DNA from: Medicago truncatula
Taxonomy: Eukaryota > Streptophyta > Magnoliopsida > Fabales > Fabaceae
Direction: 5' to 3'
NCBI RefSeq assembly: GCF_003473485.1
Contig: NC_053043.1
Span: 2,800,001-2,864,000 of the forward strand
DNA length: 64,000 nucleotides
The number at the start of each line of letters is the position of its first letter. The stretch's first letter is position 1. The notes beneath the pieces are model-generated. The model saw nothing but the letters and a program-made list of their open reading frames with translations, made no database searches and was not told the DNA's origin. Positions 1 through 12,561 of this stretch are shown piece after piece. Position numbers and translations under genes: made by a program.

Positions 1-684
1 AAACTGCATCAGTATTTTGATGTATGGGAGATATGTTTTGCTTTCTCTTGTTTGTTGGACCAGTTGCGCCAACTGTGTCCAGTAAATTGTTCCACGATTC
101 TTAATGTTCTTAAAGAGAAATTTGAAACTCCAACTGAATATAATGCTATTGGGAAGTCAAGCATAGATATATTTGTCTCCACTGCTGATCCTATGAAAGA
201 ACCACCTCTTTACGCTGCAAACAGTATTTTGTCTATTTTAGCTACTAGTCACATTGGAAGGCGCTCATGCTATGTTTATGATGATGGAATTGAAGGAAAT
301 TTAACAGAGATAGCCCAAAATCATAGATACAAAATTATGACATATTATAAAATATGTAAATGTGTACCTTGATCAGATGGTACACGTTTACATATTTGAT
401 AATATGTCATAATTTTGTATCTATGATTTTGGGCTATCTCTGTTAAATTTCCATCAATTGGTATCAGAGAAGTCAGGAGCGGAGTAGAGGGGCACTTCTA
501 ACTATTGAGGCAATGTCTAAAGCTTCCAGCTTTGCTGATGTATGGGTTCCCTTATGTTGGAATTGGAAACATAGCAAAGAGATCCTGCAAAAACACAGTG
601 CAGCTAAACTTTGTCAAGGATTGTAGACAGGCGATTTGTGAGTTTGATGAGTTCAAAGTTAGTGTCAATAGTTTGCTCGACAGT
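1..684 (+). pseudogene. cellulose synthase-like D (CSLD) fragment, split by a palindromic insert
   Basis: Frame 1 from the window edge reads like the CSLD segment before the first catalytic aspartates: [39 protein letters not shown] and SCYVYDDG, ending at 288. The protein resumes at 489 with GALLTIEAMSKASSFADVWV, then shifts frame and continues with FVKDCRQAICEFDEFKVSVN up to about 684. The family continuation (DDGGALLTFEAMAEAASFA) shows that the 200 bases between are an insertion. With one insertion, at least one frameshift, and neither N-terminal nor catalytic C-terminal regions here, this is a dead fragment. The fragment may extend left of the window. It lies just upstream of the NOSIP exon, possibly in that gene's intron. 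Confidence 0.8.
289..488. repeat. palindromic (foldback) insertion in the CSLD fragment
   Basis: Bases from about 289 to 372 are nearly the reverse complement of 380 to 466; the arm core reads TTAACAGAGATAGCCCAAAA on one side and its complement on the other. Arms of about 75-80 bp with a few mismatches surround a spacer of under 15 bp. The insert interrupts CSLD homology exactly between DDG and GALL. The right part (467-488) is outside the palindrome and begins near a TGGTATCAGAG word. No clear target-site duplication was found, so the class is unknown. Confidence 0.7.
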
Positions 685-836
685 TGACACTATCTACTTT
701 CACTCAGATTTCTTAAATAGAGAGCATGGTCAACCCAGTTGCGGCTTGGATCACTATTAGCTTGAATAGGGAGACATACATGAACATAAAAAAAAAATTA
801 ATTTTAAAGTTACATGATTACCCTTCGCTTTACATT

Positions 837-858
837 GGGGGGGGGGGGGGGGGGGGGG
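837..858. repeat. poly-G run
   Basis: About 22 consecutive G bases. Such a tract is rare in AT-rich plant DNA and its length is prone to assembly error. Confidence 0.9.
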
Positions 859-1074
859 TCCATGGTGTACAATTCTAAAGCACTCCTTCACAAATTGTAG
901 TGGGTGGATTATAGCAATCCCCTTCAAGTATATGTCGCCTTTATGTATGTTACATTTTCATTGCTATGAATACAACCAGTGTTAAGTCCCTCTCAAATAA
1001 AATAAAATACAACCAGTGTTAAGTTGTGAATATTAACAATGTTGTTTGTGATATTACCATTTTCAATAAAATAG

Positions 1075-1750
1075 GAGGCTTGTTGCACATTCTGCTCAGC
1101 AGAAGCAAGAAAAAGAAGAGGAAGAAGAAAAATTAATGTTGCAGAAGGCTAAAGAGCTTGATGCGTTTGATCAGCAAAATCATGGTGCTGTACCACAATA
1201 CAGTGATAGAAATTATAACCGTGACAAGAATGGTTTCCATGGGGCAAACAGTGTGAAGGTCACTTCCTATGAGGAAGAAGCCCTTAGGACAATGAAGGCC
1301 TTTTGGCTGCCTTCTGCTACACCAGAAGCTTCTGTTAAAGTAGAAGCTCCTTCTACAAGTACTATCTGTCCGGAAGGCAAGGAGAATCTAAAGTTAAAGA
1401 CACTTTTTCCTGTCCAGTTCACTGAAGATACTAGTGAGCAGAAAAAATCGAATGCTCTTGATCGGAGCTACATTTGTCCTAGCTGCAAAACCACTCTCAC
1501 CAACACAATGTCACTTGTGGCCCTCAGTTCATGTGGGCATGTATTTTGCAAAAAATGTTCGGACAGGTTTATGGCTGTGGATAAGGTTTGTCTTGTTTGT
1601 AACAAGGCATGTAAAGAGAGACATTTGGTTAATTTGAAGAAGGGAGGGACAGGTTTTGCTGGTCATGATGATAATCTTGAAGCCAAAGATTTCAAGCATT
1701 TGGGAAGTGGTTCTGGTTTGGGGCTGGTTAGACCTGCGATGAAGACTTGA
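1075..1750 (+). CDS. CSU1-like: NOSIP/CSU1-like RING E3 ligase, 3' coding exon (5' part not in window)
   Basis: After a TAG acceptor at 1072-1074 the frame reads RRLVAHSAQQKQEKEEEEEK, then the conserved GFHGANSVK and EEEALRTMKAFWLPSATPEA segments. A C-terminal RING/U-box-like domain follows, with ICPSC, SSCGHVFCKKC and VCLVCNKAC, and the family ending GSGSGLGLVRPAMKT with stop TGA at 1748-1750. Plant homologues (NOSIP family; Arabidopsis CSU1) are nuclear E3 ubiquitin ligases of about 300 residues; CSU1 acts on COP1/SPA1. About the first 80 residues, including the first zinc-binding half, are missing. No matching exon was found in 690-1074, so either exon 1 lies left of the window, with the CSLD debris in an intron, or the copy is truncated. 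The frame present is intact. Confidence 0.88.
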
Positions 1751-3365
1751 TTCAGAAGAAGAAAAAATGTGCAATAAACTTCTCTTGATTATGAAGTTAT
1801 CTTGTTACCCTCATCATCTGTTTTGTCTAATAATGTATTTTAAATTTGATTATCTCTTTCTGTCTAGCTAAATCACACCTTGATAATTTGAAAAGTCAGT
1901 TCGATAATTTTAAATGTAGTGTATGCAATTTCAGCTATACTATAAGTTTATGTTTGGATGGTGTTTCTGGTTATGTATATTGACAGCTATAAAAAATGTA
2001 GAATGAATCTTTGTTCGGCTACATAAAATAATTTTTATTGAAACAGAGTTACATACATAAATGTTTTTTTCCCCATCTGAGGATAATTGACATCTTGGTG
2101 GTATGCTGATGATCATGCGAGGATAAATGGTCCCAATACTAAGTGAATAGTAAATGTACCATTTTATTATGTGTGATTGCATATAATGATCTGGCTCTAG
2201 TGAATTATGATGTTTCTATTATTCTATGAAAGATGTTTTTGTGGTCAAATATTCCATGTGGATAACTGTATGCACGTGGGCTGCTTCAGGATACACGGGT
2301 TTAAGCACTTATCCAATATCCACGAATTCAACTAAAAGACAACTCCTATAGACAGCGGGATTCTTTCATTTTCAACCGAAAGTTCTACTTGCTCCTTCCT
2401 ACTTCTTATCAGAGCTGTCCTCTATTACGAATGAATGAATTCATACAATACAACATAAGATAGAAGATAAAGAATAAAGGAGGCTAGGTTAATGCAAAGT
2501 CAAGAATATAAAATAAATCTATTTATATTTTAAAGATTTTTTTAGAGGAAAGTTTAAAGAAATTAATAAATTTTTGAAAAATTAAATCACATAAAATACG
2601 GCTCAAGATTTGCCCGAGTGGTTGGCCATCCAATGGTGCATGGTGACAGGGTTTTTATTTAATTTTAATCCATATCCACATATATTTATCATCCTTTTAT
2701 TATGCATATATTATGCATTGTCCTTATCAACTGATATAAGCTCACGTATACATTTATCACCCATTTTTATATTGTGGTTCTATCCCTTTCTTTTATATGC
2801 AGATTAGGATGATACGGATATGGGGACAAGTTTCCTACTTTCCATGTTTTAATTCAACCAAAATAACTTATCCATTGGTCAGTGTCCAATTTTTCGAAAA
2901 TCAAAATTAACTGTGTTATGAAAACTTTATTTATAGGTAAGGGAAACAAAATTTCTTTGCTTCGAAGCGTTGAGTCCATGTAGTATGTAGCTACTTTTCC
3001 CCACGGAATACAAACCATGATAATTCAATTATTTAGCATTACCATATTTGTAATTAGAGCTTTCATTTTTTATTAATTTAGTTAAGCTCAGATGATGTAA
3101 TTAGAAGTTCTTAATTCACTGAAAACATTTTTTTTAAAGATTAATTCATTCAAACATTTGCCAAAAACATTTCATTCAAACACCCTCTAAAAAAAACTTT
3201 CAAACATGATTATAAGTACTACTACTAAAATTTGTTCCGTTTAATTTTTTTTTGACCAATAAGTAACATTTTCTAGGAAACATAGTGAGTAACATTAGTC
3301 ACATTTAACCAACATAACGACCATATTAACTATATTTGAAAATCAATAATGTGTGCAATATTGTA

Positions 3366-3510
3366 CTCCCTCCATTTCTAAATATAAGTAAATATGACTT
3401 TTTAAATTCATTTAATTAATGATGTATGTGGTTCATATTATGGACCACATACATCATTAATTGAATGAACCTAAAAAGTAAAATTTGCTTATATTTTAAA
3501 ACGGAGAGAA
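3366..3510. mobile_element. Stowaway-like MITE (Tc1/mariner type)
   Basis: Starts CTCCCTCCATTTCTAAATAT and ends in the imperfect complement, with a near-complete inverted repeat including ATGATGTATGTGGTTCATA in the centre. It is flanked by TA at 3364-3365 and 3511-3512, as expected for Stowaway target duplications. About 145 bp, non-coding. Confidence 0.85.
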
Positions 3511-4287
3511 TATCTCTTAAAAAATACCCAAGTTTACTAAAACAAATTGAAAATTCATTTATCCATAAATACATAATAAATGTAGTATTTACCAGCTTAT
3601 TTATTTGACTGATCGGGATCAAAGTTAGTTTGACCCCCTTTCTTTGGGTACACATTTCCCCCTTTTTTTTTTTTTTTTTTTTTTTGGTACAACATTTTCC
3701 CCTTTTTTAAATGTACATAAAACATGATTTGACTTTATCCAAAATATGAAGGTGTTATTCCAAATATTTTCTTCTACTTCCCATAATATGATAAGGGAGG
3801 GAGCTACACTCTTAGTAGGACCACTTTATAATGACAACACTTACCCTACCATAATACTCCCAATAATACCTATAGTTATAGTCATAAATACTCATGATTT
3901 GAGACTAATGTTAAACACTAATACTTCTTCACTAATACTTCATCACCACAAAAAATAAAAACACTCATACTTCTTCACTAGTTCTATAAACTTTTTGTAG
4001 AATATGATTGCCAAGTTAGAGGATTGCATCACTTTTTTTTATTTTATTAACTTCACCTAAATCTTTATAATAAAAGATTTCAACTTAGTAAAGAAACAGA
4101 TCTCCAACATTACTATATTTCCAACAACCAATTCAAACCCATAAAAGTCACATATTAAAAAACGTAGCTTTTATATTCAAAGAAGAAAAGAAAACGCAAC
4201 TTGATACATTGACATTAAATTTGGCTCCACATTAAAACCATTGATTGGTGTTGGACAAAAACATATATTTCTATAATGTCACAACTA

Positions 4288-4290
<3 letters not shown>

Positions 4291-4354
<64 letters not shown>
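4291..4354. repeat. (TAA)n microsatellite
   Basis: About 21 perfect TAA units. Confidence 0.95.
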
Positions 4355-5195
4355 TTATTAAAATCTCTTATTTTTCATGTTTCAACCAATCATCTTGTTA
4401 TCAAAACAAAATGAAGAGTAAAAAAACAAACATGCAACAGTTAAGAAGGGTGTGTTATTTTTAGAGGCAAGTTTAACATCTTATTAAACTAATTTTCCCA
4501 TTCTCAACTTATCAATATAGAGAAATTAATCACATTTATTATTTGGGAAATATTAACTATCATTCTCGAGGCACTAATTAAGGATATAAAATAGTAATTT
4601 TTTATAAAAGTTTGTGTAATCAGTATATTGAAAATTGAAAATTTTAAAAAATAATTACTTTATTTAGTATGCTTAAAGAGCATCTGGAGTACTCGTTAAC
4701 AAGATCCTTGTTATTAATAGTAAAAATCTCTTCCATTTCATAAAAACATAAAATCCAAATTAGTACTATGCCATTGGTTGATAATTAAAACAACAAAATC
4801 ATTTTGCTATATTCTAGTGACCATGTGGTAACAGAAACACCATCCAAAAACCAAACATAAACCTATGTGGGTCCCACACACCATCATTACCCACCAACAT
4901 AAGAATTAATCACTAATTAGTGCTAATAATAATTTATAATTTAAATAATGTAACCAAAACCAAAACCAACATCTTCCCACTTGTGCTTGCTTTCAATAGA
5001 TAACCTACACCCCACCAACAACAACAACAACGTAAAAAAACCATCTTTCTTCTATTTTCTGAAACCCATTAAGCAAAACCAAAAGGGTTGTCTTAGATTT
5101 CAAAAGGGTCAAAGAAAAAAGCAGAATTTTTGAGAAAGAGAAAAAAAAGTTGGTAATTTTTTTTGTTGGGTTTTGAGGTTTTTTGTTTTGAGGTA

Positions 5196-7836
5196 ATGGG
5201 TGATTTGGAGAAGCAGCAAGAGAAGGTGATGGTGATGGATGAAGGAGAAGGAAGAGAAGGTGAAGAAAATGAGAGGCTTTTGGAGGGTATGGCTGTTTTG
5301 GATTTTGATATGCTTTGTTCATCTGTTGCTTTGCAAACTGCAAATGGAACTTGGGGGAAGCTTGGAGGAGGTGGAGATGATGAACAGCGTGGTGAGGAGT
5401 TTGGTGGTGTTTTGAGGATGTGGGAAGGTGAAGTTCTTGATTGTTTCGAGCATCGTCGAATTGCTCTTGAATCTTCATGGTGAATTTCTTTTTCATGTGC
5501 CTTTTTTGCTTTTTTTAAACATATGTTTTTTGTTTTGTGATTGTTGATTTTGTTTGTTTGATATTCTGTATGTTTTGAAGTTTTGTTTTTGTTCATTTTG
5601 AGGTTTTTTGTTTTGTTTTTGTTTTTATAATAACATTAGTTGTTGTGAGATGTTTAGCTGATTTTGTAAGGAATTGGTGATGATTGGTTGATCTTGTTTA
5701 TTTTTTCAAATTGTTTGCTTGTTATGTTTCATTTCTGGATTGACAAATCCCTTTCAGCTTATGGTTTCAGTTTGCAGAGAAGAAGATTTTATCTTTAAGA
5801 TATTCTTTTCTGATCATTAGATCCTTAATCCTATGTTTAGACTTTGGATGGGGGCTATGGAGGATAAGCCAAAATTCTATCTCAAAAATAGATTTTCTAA
5901 TTTAATAAGTTTTAGAATGAATGGAAAAATGACCTATCATCATCAAACTTAGGACAACTTTTTATGTTTTTAATTTTAGTTTCAAAACTATTCCAGCTTT
6001 TAAATATTTGTACGAGAGACTTTGAAAATTATTTTTACAAATCAAATATTCTCTCAAATCAAACCAATCCTTAAATTAATGTCCTAATATATCTTGATTG
6101 TTTTTAAAAATTATAACTCTGAATTTAAAATTGAAATGTTTACCTTCCTTTTCTTTACTTTGAAACTCTCCATCCTGATATACGTCACATGCCCTGAATC
6201 TATGAGGAATGTGTTTTGTGGTGACCGGTTCTGTTCCTGACTTTCTGTTTTCACTATTAGTTTATTGTATACAACCCCAAGGGAAACAATATGTTTATTT
6301 TCTCATCGTGGTGCGAGGGGTTTGTGACATTGAGATTTATTTGAGTTACCAAGATGCCTGGTATGGTTTTGAATGATGAAGCTTATTCAGTTTAACGTAT
6401 TTCTTAATCATACACGTGATTGCAATGACCTTTCTTTCTGGCCAATGAAAGTCTAAAATGGCATAAAAACACACTGTGGTTTGCTGTTACTTACAAGGGT
6501 TTTATATGATTTATCTTGTATGTTAAAAGTAGCTCATTTGATTGCAGTTGTCCCTGCTACCGATTTGGGAAGAACATGAAACGAGCTGGTCTTGGTTCTT
6601 GCTATATTCAGGTATATTCACATTGTTTGAATTTTTTTAGAGCTTCTTTGCTGTTTTAAAATGATCTAATACTAACTTAAAACTTTAACAAAAGGAATCC
6701 TACTTCAAATTGACAATTTCCATGTTCAACTTCTCTGATTTTTCGTAATATAATTCTTTGAAGCTTGAATGTCCTTGTTTTATATTGCAGGCATTTGTAT
6801 ATTTTCTTCTTGCCATCTGTGCTCTTTTCAACTTCATAGCCTTTATTGTCACGAGACATCACTACTTTCTATACCTGACAGTCACCTTCATCATTACTGG
6901 TGGAGCATATTTAGGATTCTACCGAACTCGTATGCGAAAGAAATTCAACATCAAGGTGGGCGTGTTTGCTTTTATATTGTTTATTGACACTTAGTTACTG
7001 ATAGACAGGTTTTCACTGAGGTATGCTGTATGCACATGGTTTGTTCTCTGAAAATAACTTGTCTTGTTCAGACAAAGCTAGCCTAAAGAGAGCATATTAG
7101 GGTCTGTCCACCCTTGGTTTAATTTAAAGCACATTATGATCTTAGCAACTAGAATTTAATTTTCGACAATCCTAACTTGCTCGCGTTAGAGATAATCTCA
7201 CTTCAGAGGATTTTAAAGGATTAGTCCAAAGTCGCAAGTCGCACTTTGGACTAACATGATGGAGGATGGGTGTCATTTTCTTAGCATTTTTGCTTGCATG
7301 CGTATGTTTTGGAGTATGGTTGGTTACTATTGACTGCTTGTATTTTTTTGTTTGATACATGCTGACTAACTTTGATGTTGATTTTGGCAGCATTCGTATA
7401 TCTAATGCAGTATTTGTTGGTATCCTTTTTCAGGGTAGCGATAGTATGGTGGACGATTGCGTTTACCATTTTGTCTGTCCTTGTTGTACATTGTGTCAGG
7501 TAATTCAAAATTCTCTCCTTTCTTGACTTGTTGTACACCGTATTATGTGAGATAAAACTATTGATGACAGAACATCTTTCAAATTTAGTGGTGACTATAA
7601 CCAGAGTGAGAACATATTTATCAATGCCGACTTTATTGTATTGAATTTTGTATCTTTGTATCATGATGCAGGAGTCGAGAACATTGGAGATTAACAACGT
7701 TCAAGACGGCACTTGGCACGGTCGGGGTGACACCATATGCATAGGTGGCATTAGGAATGGGAGTAAAGCACTCCCTGAGATGATTCCTCCTCCTATCGAG
7801 TCGATCAAGCTTACGGATGAAAATTACACCTTATAG
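5196..7836 (+). CDS. PLAC8-family membrane protein (five exons)
   Basis: Exons 5196-5479, 6548-6611, 6791-6955, 7434-7499 and 7672-7836 join in frame (247 aa), all with GT-AG borders. The start is the ATG of MGDLEKQQEKVMVM; the reading frame before it has only non-ATG codons. An acidic N-terminus is followed by the PLAC8 signature in two halves: SSCCPCYRFGKNMKRAGLGS, then two hydrophobic helices (FVYFLLAICALFNFIAFIV and FLYLTVTFIITGGAYLGFY), then VCPCCTLCQESRTLEINN. The C-terminal tail is hydrophilic. Relatives include the plant cadmium resistance and cell number regulator proteins, which act at the plasma membrane in metal efflux or organ size; the closest type is the longer PLAC8 group (At4g23470-like). 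The exact function is unknown. Confidence 0.9.
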
Positions 7837-9150
7837 AAGAATTAGAACATAGTATCATCAATGAATCTTGAATCAAGGTTGTGAGGAAGTTTTAAAACAA
7901 TGGTTTTTCATCTGGATTGTATCCCTGGTGTCTGCCCGGTATATTTGATTTCAAAAGAGAATGTAATGAAGGCTCTAACAACACCGATTGCACCGGGACT
8001 AAGAGGTAGTGGAAATCACGGGAAACAACTAATGTTTGTGTTGGAAAATAAGTCTACATTGTTTGGAACAAAGAGAATCAAAATGTTTATACGTTGAGAA
8101 TGTTTTAGTTCAAAGTGTGTAGACAATTTAAGACTCAAGTATTCCAAACTTACATACACTTTGGTTTTCTTTGTTCCAAGCAGACTTATTCTCACTATGG
8201 GATAGCTTAATTTTTGGATGGAGAAAAAATGTTACTTTTAAAATTACCCCATGATGTTAGTTTGCAAAATGTGCATATAGAGTGATGTCATTCTAAACTA
8301 ATGGGGTATTATTTTTACCAGCCCCTGTAGTATATAGTTTGATTAGTGTCATAGTGTTGAAAGAATCCCTTCTTAATGATTGTAACAAAAATTACAAGTG
8401 TTGTATTAATCCTTGTATTCTCAAGTAGGCCTACAAGAGAGTTAAGATGAATCATGCTTGGCTCTATTATTGGAAATACAACCTATTTCCTTTGCACTTG
8501 TATTAACAAGAGAATATTAGTTTCCACTTGAAGATGGTTAGGAATTCTAAAATAGAACTATGAATTTATGAATGATGTTAGTTTCCACTAAAATCTAATA
8601 TTATAGTTTCTACCTTGAGGAAGTTGTTGTCACATCTAAACTTTGGGTAATGTCCTTAAAATGGAATTTCCTCTCCTAGTTGCTTAAGTATTTGGTTTCA
8701 AGTTGTTGTTGTTTCCACATAAAAGAAATTTGAAGTCAGGAAAGTTGAGAAGTCAAGTTATTAATAAACTTAATAATTAAAAGTTGTTGATGCGACAAAT
8801 TGTGAGTTGGAATAAATTAGTTAATGTGACAATGACTCCAGATTTATATTAAAATTTATTTATTTTGCATCATAGTCAAATTAAGCCCCTACATTACATC
8901 TTCCACTTCAATCCCTGCCCACACCATATGTGGTATTTGTTCTATTAATTTATGAATGTCATTTGATGCCATATCACATGCACTTTTTCTTTTTATAACT
9001 ATTGACAAAGGACACATAGGTGAATGAATAGTTCAACTCCATATTCCACCAAATCAAGGTCTTGTGGTGTGGTTGTGTCCTCTACTTTTAGGATTGAGTG
9101 GAAACAGTGACATAACATATGTAGTGAATATGACTATTTCCCTCAGCTGA
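7837..9150. other. intergenic between PLAC8 and cyclin genes, with an imperfect inverted repeat
   Basis: Two convergent genes share this spacer, so it holds both 3' UTRs. An imperfect inverted repeat spans about 8044-8197: AATAAGTCTACATTGTTTGG is mirrored by GTTCCAAGCAGACTTATT. It could be a decayed MITE. No coding region is supported. Confidence 0.55.
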
Positions 9151-10639
9151 TCAAATTCTCTGCCTTTTGGTGCTTCTTTCCAGCACACTCACTGGAGTTT
9201 CAGTGCTTAAAAAGCTTGTATCTTTCATTGACCCTTTTACTTCATTTCTCCATATATCCTGCATCATATCAATGCACTTGGCCAATGTATCCTAAAACAA
9301 TTACCACCAATATTTAATGCCAACACCAAAAAATAATAAATAAATATTAAGTAGTGGTTTAGTATAAGTATAAAGTATAAACTCACCTGGTCTATATACT
9401 CAGAAGTTGTAATTGTAGCTCTCAGAATATAATATTGCTGTGGAAATAGTTCATAAGATGCGTAGATAAGGGAAGCTGCTGCAACAGTTGAGGGTTTATA
9501 CTCTAAAAACTTAATGTCTGCATTCATAAAATATAAGATAAAATGTAATTCAGTTTGTGAGGATTGGAACTGAAGATTAAAATGGAGTTATGATTAAGAA
9601 GTACCATTATGAACATTGAAGATTATCTCTGCAGCTCTATCTTTAAGTGATCGATCCTTAATTTGAGCTAAGGAGATGAAGAAATTCAAGAAAGGAAACG
9701 GTGTAATTGACCTCATACGCCAATCCAGAGCTCCAAGAATAACTAGTTCCATTTTTTGTATAGTTTCACCATTGAAATTACAACCCTCTTTCTATTTCAT
9801 TGGTAATTGTAATTTCATAAACATCAGTTTTTCAAACTACTATGCCACATTGTACATGTTCTCTTTCCATTACTAGTGATTTTAAGCATAGTTCTAAATT
9901 GCAGTCAACAATCGGAATTGCGGCTGCAATATAAAGGTTTTGAGGTCTCCGCAATTGAAATTGCGGACGTATCTGTCTGCATTTTACCCTAGTATAAAGG
10001 TTTGCAGTGTAATAGCAACTGCGACTGCAACTGCAATTTAGAACCATGATTTTAAGTAGATGTAAATGTATTTGAAGATTTACCTGCAACTTAGAAAATG
10101 GTAAATGTGTGTTCTTCATTTTTGAAGCTAGAGAAAGACATGATATGACAATGAGCCTGATTAACCAGGGCTTTCCCTGCTGCAGATTGAGAGGAATAAC
10201 TTAGTAGAACAAAAACTAGAAATCTTTGAATCCTATTAATGTGCAATTGTTCAAAGTTTTCATCATTTTGCTATGAAGTAGAAATAAGCATATAGTGGAA
10301 TCATTAGATATGTGCTTACCGGAAATTCTTGTTTCGACATGAAACGGTGCAAGTAATTTATAGCAAGATAAGCTATAAATGGATCCAAATTGCAAGAATG
10401 CTGGACCTGAAGAAACATGATAAAACGTAGCATATGTGAAATGAAAGAAGAGGAATTGAAAAAATGTATTATGTAGGCCTAATTTTTACCTGAAGTATGA
10501 GAGAAATGGCTTCACAATGTATTGAGTTCAAGCAGTTTGGTGAGGGCATATGATCAGTTTCTGAGGCAAAGAGTTCTGTTATAGTACAGTTTTGCTGTTC
10601 TTTGAAGCTGGCTAAAGGGTTGTCAAGATCAAAGTCCAT
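9151..10639 (-). CDS. CYCD6-like: D-type cyclin, CYCD6-like (six exons)
   Basis: Exons on the minus strand: 10639-10490, 10406-10320, 10179-10084, 9791-9605, 9517-9387 and 9291-9151; they join in frame to about 263 aa. The N-terminus MDFDLDNPLASF resembles CYCD6;1. The cyclin box begins with DPFIAYLAINYLHRF, continues through PWLIRLIVISCLSLASKM and reaches MELVILGALDWRMRSITPF. The C-terminal cyclin fold has FLEYKPSTVAAASLIYASYE, and the protein ends STKRQRI, like the basic CYCD6 tail. No LxCxE Rb-binding motif is visible in the N-terminus, as is usual for D6 types. Known relatives activate CDKs in formative divisions (root ground tissue). The acceptor of exon 4 is ambiguous by 6 bp. Confidence 0.9.
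9887..10046. mobile_element. Mutator-type MITE in cyclin intron 3
   Basis: Terminal inverted repeats of about 17 bp (AGTTCTAAATTGCAGT against ACTGCAATTTAGAAC) are flanked by a perfect 10-bp duplication TGATTTTAAG at 9877-9886 and 10047-10056. A duplication of 9-10 bp points to Mutator-like transposition. About 160 bp, non-coding. Confidence 0.85.
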
Positions 10640-11049
10640 TTTCCCTTTTCTCTCCCTAGACTTGTGTGTTCTACTTTGTATTGTAATTGTTATATTTAGT
10701 TTGATGGTTCAAGAATAGTGTGAGAAAGACATGGAGACAAAAAGTCTCAAGATGGTAACTGTAATGATGAAAAAAGAAAGATAAGCCTCGCTTTCTGTGC
10801 TGATAAAGTGATTTGAATTGTGCTGGAAGAAATAACTATTCACAGTACATATTTTGGATTCTTTTCCTCAGCTATTGGCATATTGAAGAGTAAAGGAAAG
10901 CACAAGAGATTTGAGAAAAGGAGAGTCTAAAGATTTCAACAAGATTTGGACTAAATTTAGAAAGTATACATGTTATATAAATGATATAGTATAGAGTGTG
11001 ACAAATAATAAATCGTAATTAACTTAAATCTTTTCGACACATTTCTACC
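10640..11049. other. cyclin upstream region
   Basis: Non-coding region upstream of the minus-strand cyclin gene, presumed to hold its promoter and 5' UTR. No distinct element recognised. Confidence 0.5.
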
Positions 11050-11375
11050 TGTTGGATCACGAGGGAAGTCAATCATCCACATTGGTCCCAGAACAACCAT
11101 ATAAGTGAGTTGAACACCAAACTTTAATCCAAAACCTTTGGTCAGGATCACCCTTGAACTCTTCGTCGAACCACGACTCTGATACCACTGTTGGGCCACG
11201 AGGAGAGCCCGGGGGATCACCATTCACCCACATTTGGCCCAGAGCCACAAGACAAGTGAGTTGGACATCACACTTTTACCCAAAACGTTAAGACATTAAG
11301 TTTATGGGTCATCTCTTTTATAGAATGTTCAACCTCCACTTCTTTAAACAATGTGAGACTTTTAACCTACAATTG
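11050..11375 (-). mobile_element. TRIM-like small LTR element, fossil
   Basis: Two diverged direct repeats begin with TGTTGG and share CACGAGG, CCACATTGG-like and AAGTGAGTTG segments (from 11050 and from 11189). Between them, on the minus strand, a TGGTATCAGAG word follows the repeat end, as a methionine-tRNA primer site does. The small size and lack of coding fit a terminal-repeat retrotransposon in miniature. It is broken, with one terminal repeat shorter than the other. The outer bounds are uncertain. Confidence 0.55.
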
Positions 11376-12561
11376 TTGCCGTTGGTGTTGGTATCACATT
11401 TTTTCATTGCCTTAGGTAAGAAACAAAGTATATTTAAGGGTTATTTCTTATTTGAAAAACATGTCCAATATGAATATCAACACTATAGTAAGTAACCGAG
11501 TGGGGGTGGTCCTTTGCTTTGAATGTGTAATCAGAGCATGGCAGTGACAGTTGTGGTATGTATTCATCCTCTTTACCGAGAAAACCGCTGCTAAACATTG
11601 AGGCATGATGTTGAATCCATCACAAAGTACAATCAAGTAGCATCTCGAAAACCAGCTTGTCCTATTGAACCTCTTTAACATTAACATTAACATTAACATA
11701 AACATTAATATTTTGATAAAATTAACCAGCTCCTTCTATATGTATTTTGGTGATTTTTTTTAGCTAATTGTCAGCTTAACTATGCATTAGGAATTCATGG
11801 CTCTGGCTTTTTGATGTACCGGAACAGCAGTCTCTCATCAACGCTAAAGAGTTAAATCGTCTGTCTTTGTCAATTTTTGTGCATGACTTAGACTTTCATT
11901 CTAACGTTCATGTTCCAACCTCAAATCAATTAAGTCTTAAAAATAAAGAATTCAATATATTTTATTAGTATAATGAGTTGCTTCTACATGTAAAATTATA
12001 TATTGTCATATCATCAAATCTTTTAGTGTTGAGTCTAATTTTAGAAATTTTAAATTTAGGAGGACCAAAGTTGCCAAATTAAAAATGTAGGGACTAAAAT
12101 CAAATATTGTCAAAATAGAGGTTCAAAACTTGTAATTAAACCTAGTAGTTATAAAAAAAATTGCAAATTTATGGGGCTTAAGATTGAAGCTTTAATGACC
12201 TTTCGTTATACATTATGTGTGAATTCTCAGAGTTTTATCTTGGTTGAAGAGGGTTATATTTATAAAATAGTTCTAGTTTCAATTTCAAACAATATAAGAT
12301 TTTTTATGTATATGATCACATTGTTTTAAGACATTCTAATTTTGTTGTTATGCTAACCCTTTTTCTACTATCAGCTTTTGATATTAAGCACATCCCTTTT
12401 GGTTGAAAAAGAAAAGGAAAAAGCAAGAAACCCCCTTATATTCCCTTCAATGATAGCTATGAAATTATCTTTACCTTATTCCCTTTGACCCGTCTACTAT
12501 ATGAATCCCAACAAGAGCAAAAAGGAATCCACTTTTACTATAACATCCTCAATAATTTTAA
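11376..12561. other. intergenic, no gene seen
   Basis: No supported coding region. It contains a short ACATTA tandem run near 11678-11708 and AT-rich sequence. The end (12553-12561) is the left target duplication of the following foldback element. Confidence 0.6.

Larger units (their letters stand above)
1751..5195. other. intergenic, AT-rich, no gene seen
   Basis: No supported coding region. It holds a Stowaway-like MITE (3366-3510), a poly-T run (about 3663-3685), a long TAA microsatellite (4291-4354) and, near 4555-4720, a degenerate relative of the MITE found at 33873-34046. The last few hundred bases are presumably the PLAC8 promoter and 5' UTR. Confidence 0.6.

Noticed and set aside
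2610-2660. tRNA-like words (GCCCGAGTGGTTGG)
   Set aside because: No anticodon arm, no matching T-loop and no acceptor-stem pairing follow; chance similarity.
5005-5596. Long minus-strand frames opposite PLAC8 exon 1
   Set aside because: They are low-complexity antisense shadows of the Glu/Lys-rich plus-strand exon and its UTR.
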